NCBI GenBank assembly: GCA_946413265.1
Contig: CAMKJU010000024.1
Span: 1 to 46,808 of the forward strand
Origin: an uncultured Lentisphaerota bacterium
GTDB lineage: Bacteria > Verrucomicrobiota > Kiritimatiellia > RFP12 > UBA1067
Direction: 5' to 3'
Length of the DNA: 46,808 nucleotides
Under the pieces are notes generated by a model, which was not told the DNA's origin, searched no databases, and worked only from the letters and a program-made list of their open reading frames with translations. This document shows, one piece after another, positions 43,271 through 46,808 of the stretch. The stretch's first letter is position 1; each line of letters opens with the position of its first letter. The position numbers and the translations under genes were made by a program.

Positions 43271-43490
43271 CTTGGGTGTGTGAAACTCTTGCTGTTGCAC
43301 GCTTCCTGCCGTATGCGAAAAGACGGCAAGCGTACGACAACAAGGTGTGCACGGCGTCGTTTCCGATGCCGTTTCCTGCCTCCACACTTTCGTCATTTGC
43401 GACTTACCGTTCAACGTCGTTGGTCTCTCGATTCAAGATGGCGATATGTTAGCACATCCTTCCGCGATTCGTCAATCCCCCGGCGGCGTT
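43271..43490 (-). repeat. Leader repeat, copy E (complete), not followed by a large surface-protein gene
   Basis: Promoter and middle segment are closely similar to copy D; the hairpin arms (43288-43310 and 43322-43344) have diverged more than in copies B and C. Downstream on the minus strand are a short tandem repeat, a 58-codon ORF and the GH95/transposase relics, so the original gene here seems lost. It starts just after the stop codon of the 165-residue gene at 43502. Confidence 0.82.
43446..43475 (-). promoter_or_regulatory. Promoter in leader copy E
   Basis: TTGACG (43470-43475), 18-nt spacer, TAACAT (43446-43451), extended -10 TGC, the same as in copies B and D. Its retention without the large gene suggests recent loss or use by the small ORF. 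Confidence 0.65.
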
Positions 43491-43501
43491 TTCTGCGCGA
43501 G

Positions 43502-43999
43502 CTACCGTATGCGGATGGTAAACTTCGTGTACTCTCGAGAATACGACAAACCAACCTCAACATCGCCAACGCCGCGCTTGATGATCCTCAGGCGGTTCCA
43601 TTGCGGATTGAAATCGCTACGTTCGATGGTCAACGTACGCGAGACGCGCCCCGTACCCGGTTCCGGCCATTCATCCACATCGCCAGTTGCGGTATCGGAA
43701 CGAAACCACTTCCCGCAGTCGTAGCCCCATTCGAAATCCGCATCATCCAATGCCAACGAATCTCCAGCCGCCGTTCCAACCGCAATCGAAAGACTGTTCG
43801 ACGCGCTTGCGTTCAGTTCAAGCGAGAACGTCAGGTTTTCAAGCCGGGCGTAATCCACGTTGAGCGCGATGTTCGTAGATACCTCGCTGTTCGGCAACTC
43901 CCCGCACGGCAGCGTCGGCAACGGCGTAACTCTCGCACCGAAGAGCGCAAGCGGCGCGCACAACAAGCACAATGCTCTAATCATATACCGCATCCTCAT
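43502..43999 (-). CDS. Secreted hypothetical protein (165 aa)
   Basis: ATG 43997-43999 overlaps the stop of the previous gene (ATGA), with GAGGA upstream. A signal peptide (about 1-22; MIRALCLLCAPLALFG) is followed by a beta-rich mature part, including NIALNVDYARLENLTFSLEL, WGYDCGKWFRSD and FNPQWNRLRIIKRGVGD, which looks like one beta-sandwich; it ends KFTIRIR. No named family recognised. It is the last gene of a three-gene run with the 268-residue protein and the large partial protein upstream, so the three may act together at the envelope. Confidence 0.65.
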   Translation of the reverse strand: MRMRYMIRALCLLCAPLALFGARVTPLPTLPCGELPNSEVSTNIALNVDYARLENLTFSLELNASASNSLSIAVGTAAGDSLALDDADFEWGYDCGKWFRSDTATGDVDEWPEPGTGRVSRTLTIERSDFNPQWNRLRIIKRGVGDVEVGLSYSREYTKFTIRIR

Positions 44000-44802
44000 T
44001 TCTCGTCCTCTTGACGCTTTTTGTGTTCTTGCCGTTTCCGCTTCGCCTCGTCACGTTCCTTTTGCTCTTGGATGTTTTTCATGGTTCTTCGCCGGGAATC
44101 CGTCTCGTATTGTTCAGCAGATCTGACAGACCTCCCGGTAACTTGCTTGAAACGAGCCTTAAACGCCGTAAGGTCTTGAGCATCTGGTGTTGCGTCTGTG
44201 ACCCGCATCGTCTTAAAATAGATAAAATTATACAAGTATTCAACTTGATCTATTGTGTCTTCACAAAGACTCATTGATCCGCGCCGTTCAGTTCGTTCCA
44301 CGTCTTTATATTTTTCGATAAGCTTAAAATAGGGTTCAAACAACTCTGTACAAGGCGCTGGTACTGGCTGGCCTACTAGGTGGCAGTCAAAAATCTGATC
44401 TGCCATCAATCTCAAACGCCCGAGTGCGTCTCCCTTTATGCTCGCAATTTTCTGTTCACGAAACCAACAAGCACGTTGTTGCAATACCCTACGCAGATTT
44501 TCTCTACGAAACTCTTCAACATCGGGCATTGTAATCGGCTGCAAAGGCACCATACCCTCGACGTTCTCAAGTCTCACCTTACATGCACTTTCCATAAGCT
44601 TGCGAAAACAACGGTATCGTAACTGTGCGTCAGGTAGTTTAGCGATCTTTCCGCAAGTTTGTCTTATGTAGGCACCTACGTTATCGGTCTGGGAAAGCAT
44701 CATAGCAGGCATCTGCGCTATGGCTTTGTCAATTTCTTCGCTTCCGCCCGCAAGAAGGATCAGGGGAAGCGCAATAATTATCATCAAGAGTTTTCTCTTC
44801 AT
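43996..44802 (-). CDS. Hypothetical secreted or membrane-anchored helical protein (268 aa)
   Basis: ATG 44800-44802 with AAGGAG upstream. An N-terminal hydrophobic segment (LLMIIIALPLILLAGG) is a signal peptide or anchor. The rest is mostly helical with eight or so Cys-containing or aromatic patches (CGKIAKLPDAQLRYRCFRKL, QQRACWFREQK) and ends in a very basic/acidic coiled tail from about 235 (RRTMKNIQEQKERDEAKRKR). No family recognised. GC content is lower than for most neighbours. It starts 21 bp after the large upstream gene and overlaps the next by four bases. Confidence 0.65.
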   Translation of the reverse strand: MKRKLLMIIIALPLILLAGGSEEIDKAIAQMPAMMLSQTDNVGAYIRQTCGKIAKLPDAQLRYRCFRKLMESACKVRLENVEGMVPLQPITMPDVEEFRRENLRRVLQQRACWFREQKIASIKGDALGRLRLMADQIFDCHLVGQPVPAPCTELFEPYFKLIEKYKDVERTERRGSMSLCEDTIDQVEYLYNFIYFKTMRVTDATPDAQDLTAFKARFKQVTGRSVRSAEQYETDSRRRTMKNIQEQKERDEAKRKRQEHKKRQEDEK

Positions 44803-44823
44803 TTCATCACTCCTTTAGATGAT

Positions 44824-46808
44824 TCAATTATCAAGAATGCCATCATCCTCATTCCCGTCCAACGTGATCACGCCATCTATTTGACGTATTGCCGTAAACC
44901 CCAATTTTTTCACGCTGAAATCTCCATCTGCGGTAATTGACGTGATCTGACGCGTGTCTTCGGCAAAGATGCCAATCGGATCCGACGACGAACTGTCATC
45001 AAACTTTTTCCATCCAAATGGAACTTTCCAAGTCAAACTTCCACCACCTAGCCAACCATACGCGGTATTTGTCGTTGTCGTTCCATCGGGCATCATTCGA
45101 TAAACCTCGCACGCAAATCCAGCGCGATCACGAATGCCCAGATCCATTCCAAGGCGGTTTTGATCATCAACAGCGTACCACATGTTTCCTGCGCCGGCGG
45201 CTCTTGAGTGCGTACGAGGGAACTCATTTGTCGGCGCATAGATAAAGTATCCAGTTGGTGGAATTGCATCGTCGCACGGGACTTCTTCGATTTTAATCCC
45301 CGTGAATCTAACGGTTAAAGGGAGGACTTTATAACGTTGTACGAGCAGAAGACCTCCGGCAACGCCTACGGGCAGACCGTTCGTTTGAGTCTGCGCGTCG
45401 AATCCCTCTATTCCAGTCGGCTTAAAGATTTGTACAAGCGGTACGTACTCGACCCTGTTCAATGAGAGGGAAAGAGTATGTTCAACATTTGAGACCCCCC
45501 AATCAATAATATGCAGCGAAGGGCTGTTGACTGTTGCATCCGTTGCCAAAACAGAAATCCGAGGGGATGACGGATATTGATAAATATACATCCGCTCTCC
45601 TATCCCGTATTCATGTCGATTGAGCCGGTCGTTTTCAGGCGCCGAACGCTGTCGCTGTATCTCCACCCTCACCACAGATGTCTGCGCGTAGGACGAGTCA
45701 GAACCATCAGGGCCGGAGATTATTCCCCACGCCCAAGGTGTACCGCCATTCTCCGCACCCTTGCAGCGGAATGTGGCCGAGTATGACTGGTATGGGCCAA
45801 GGACGACTTGTGACGGAAGAGAGACAGGTCCACCATGATGTTCAAGGCAATCTAGGTCTCCCGCCGTCAGCATCAGCGTACCACCATGCTCTCCACCGTA
45901 GGCCAACACCGTCAGCACGTTCGTGGTCGAACGTTTCTCCACCCAGTTGTCAGGCGACGCCTCGTAGCGATCCTCAAAGATGAGCGCTGGTGCGCTGAAT
46001 GCGATATCCACGGACGGCGTCAGCGGTGGCGGATCGGGATCTCCGCCAGATGGTTCGGTAGAACATCCGCAGAAGAGCGTTGGAAGGTTGAACGTGGCGC
46101 GTTCCATCGTGTAAGTGCCGTTCACCGAACAACCCTCACAACCGCAGTTCCCGCCATAGCACATGAATCCCAGCCAGTTTCCGTTTACGGAGAACTCGCA
46201 CTGTGAGGGTTCAGACGGCATAGACCTCAAGCCGCCGCCGCCCGATCCACCCCATTGGAACGTCCCGCCAGGGTCATACGGGATTACGCTCGTGTAGAAT
46301 CCTCCGTTTCCGTCCGGCGACACGCTGAACTCCAGCGGCCAATGCACTTCGCAGTTTGATACGCCGTTGGCCGTAACCGTAGCAAACCCATCGTCGGGGA
46401 TGGAAACCGTGAACGGCACGGGGGACGTGACGGCGTAGTTGATGCCGATCAGTAGTGGAACGTGGTTTGTCTCGCCGCCACGCGCAACGACAACAGGATT
46501 GCCGAGGCGAGATTCGCGGTCGCCCGTGAAGTAAATCGGTGCGAGGCCGTTCGTTGTAACGACATCCACGAAATAGTAGGCGTTTGTATTGACGCCATCA
46601 AGCCACGACAGGGTAGGGCGAGGCGTCACCGCCGAGCCGTCACCTTCTACCGCCTCCAAAACATTTGAACAAACGACATTGTACCATTCCGCGTTCGTAC
46701 CGTGCGCGTCCGCACCCGCGACGAGCGGATCGGGATCGACCGTGTTTTCAAGGCCGTCGCCGTCCCAGTCAAACGGCTCAACCCTGCGGTATATTCGTTC
46801 AAGCGCGT
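44824..46808 (-). CDS. C-terminal part of a large secreted protein with TSP3-like acidic repeat (5' end outside window)
   Basis: The frame is open from the right edge to TGA 44824-44826 (over 660 residues), with no start in view; an internal TTG at 46659 is not believed. Near the edge, FDWDGDGLENTVDPDPLV is a thrombospondin-type-3-like Ca-binding repeat followed by HGTNAEWYNVVCSNV, a pattern I associate with large secreted proteins of this bacterial group. Then come beta-rich segments, including a Cys-rich stretch (MCYGGNCGCEGCSVNG) and FRCKGAENGGTPWAWG, and a C-terminal region with FIYAPTNEFPRTH. It is probably extracellular; function unknown. The two genes after it appear to belong to the same transcript. 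Confidence 0.7.
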   Translation of the reverse strand, partial: ALERIYRRVEPFDWDGDGLENTVDPDPLVAGADAHGTNAEWYNVVCSNVLEAVEGDGSAVTPRPTLSWLDGVNTNAYYFVDVVTTNGLAPIYFTGDRESRLGNPVVVARGGETNHVPLLIGINYAVTSPVPFTVSIPDDGFATVTANGVSNCEVHWPLEFSVSPDGNGGFYTSVIPYDPGGTFQWGGSGGGGLRSMPSEPSQCEFSVNGNWLGFMCYGGNCGCEGCSVNGTYTMERATFNLPTLFCGCSTEPSGGDPDPPPLTPSVDIAFSAPALIFEDRYEASPDNWVEKRSTTNVLTVLAYGGEHGGTLMLTAGDLDCLEHHGGPVSLPSQVVLGPYQSYSATFRCKGAENGGTPWAWGIISGPDGSDSSYAQTSVVRVEIQRQRSAPENDRLNRHEYGIGERMYIYQYPSSPRISVLATDATVNSPSLHIIDWGVSNVEHTLSLSLNRVEYVPLVQIFKPTGIEGFDAQTQTNGLPVGVAGGLLLVQRYKVLPLTVRFTGIKIEEVPCDDAIPPTGYFIYAPTNEFPRTHSRAAGAGNMWYAVDDQNRLGMDLGIRDRAGFACEVYRMMPDGTTTTNTAYGWLGGGSLTWKVPFGWKKFDDSSSSDPIGIFAEDTRQITSITADGDFSVKKLGFTAIRQIDGVITLDGNEDDGILDN

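Noticed and set aside
26008-43490. CRISPR array
   Set aside because: Copies are 75-245 bp long and kilobases apart, with genes between; no short regular repeat-spacer pattern and no cas genes.
18023-46808. PEP-CTERM or LPXTG sorting signals
   Set aside because: None of the secreted proteins ends with a PEP or LPXTG motif followed by a hydrophobic segment and basic tail.

Overview
This window (about 60% GC, nearly all genes on the minus strand) looks like chromosome of a PVC-superphylum bacterium, most plausibly a gut-type Kiritimatiellota/Verrucomicrobiota lineage. That placement is an inference. It rests on very large secreted passenger-type proteins with LamG/PA14-like modules, carbohydrate esterases and glycosidases with unusual add-on domains, and TSP3-like acidic repeats. 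No marker gene settles it. No rRNA, tRNA or CRISPR array was seen.

Layout. Positions 1-2924 hold an IHF/HU-like DNA-binding protein cut by the left edge, behind a promoter with a perfect 13-bp palindrome, and a secreted two-domain esterase. The only large plus-strand housekeeping gene is alr (3159-4301). From 17997 down to 4321 runs a compact minus-strand block that may be largely co-transcribed from a good promoter at 17969-17997: a TolB-like propeller protein, a Tat-exported TIM-barrel epimerase-like protein, an orphan adenine methylase, and then a tightly coupled cluster. That cluster is a short leader ORF, a MATE transporter with a C-terminal ATPase-like domain, a solute-binding lipoprotein, a membrane phosphatase fused to an anti-sigma-type kinase, and a STAS protein. 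It is followed by pyrH, frr, a Pro/Ala-rich membrane protein and a three-gene ABC-2 exporter.

The accessory half (18023-46808) holds a 2186-residue passenger protein directly downstream of an IS630 element, two further large surface proteins, a 1449-residue SGNH esterase with four copies of one accessory module, a 1435-residue GH3 glycosidase with helical add-ons, and fragments of a GH95 fucosidase and a DDE transposase. At the right edge are a lipoprotein-like or secreted gene cluster and the C-terminal part of another large secreted protein.

Two systems deserve attention. (1) The MATE-ATPase / solute-binding lipoprotein / PP2C-HATPase / STAS cluster has every junction overlapping, and looks like a partner-switching signalling module joined to transport. 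(2) A dispersed leader of about 240 bp occurs in five copies (26008, 29107, 29671, 33176, 43271). It carries an identical promoter (TTGACG-N18-TAACAT with extended -10) in its three complete copies and a long hairpin in all five. It sits in front of two large surface-protein genes with similar signal peptides and in front of gene fragments, which suggests a shared, recombining 5' cassette for surface proteins.
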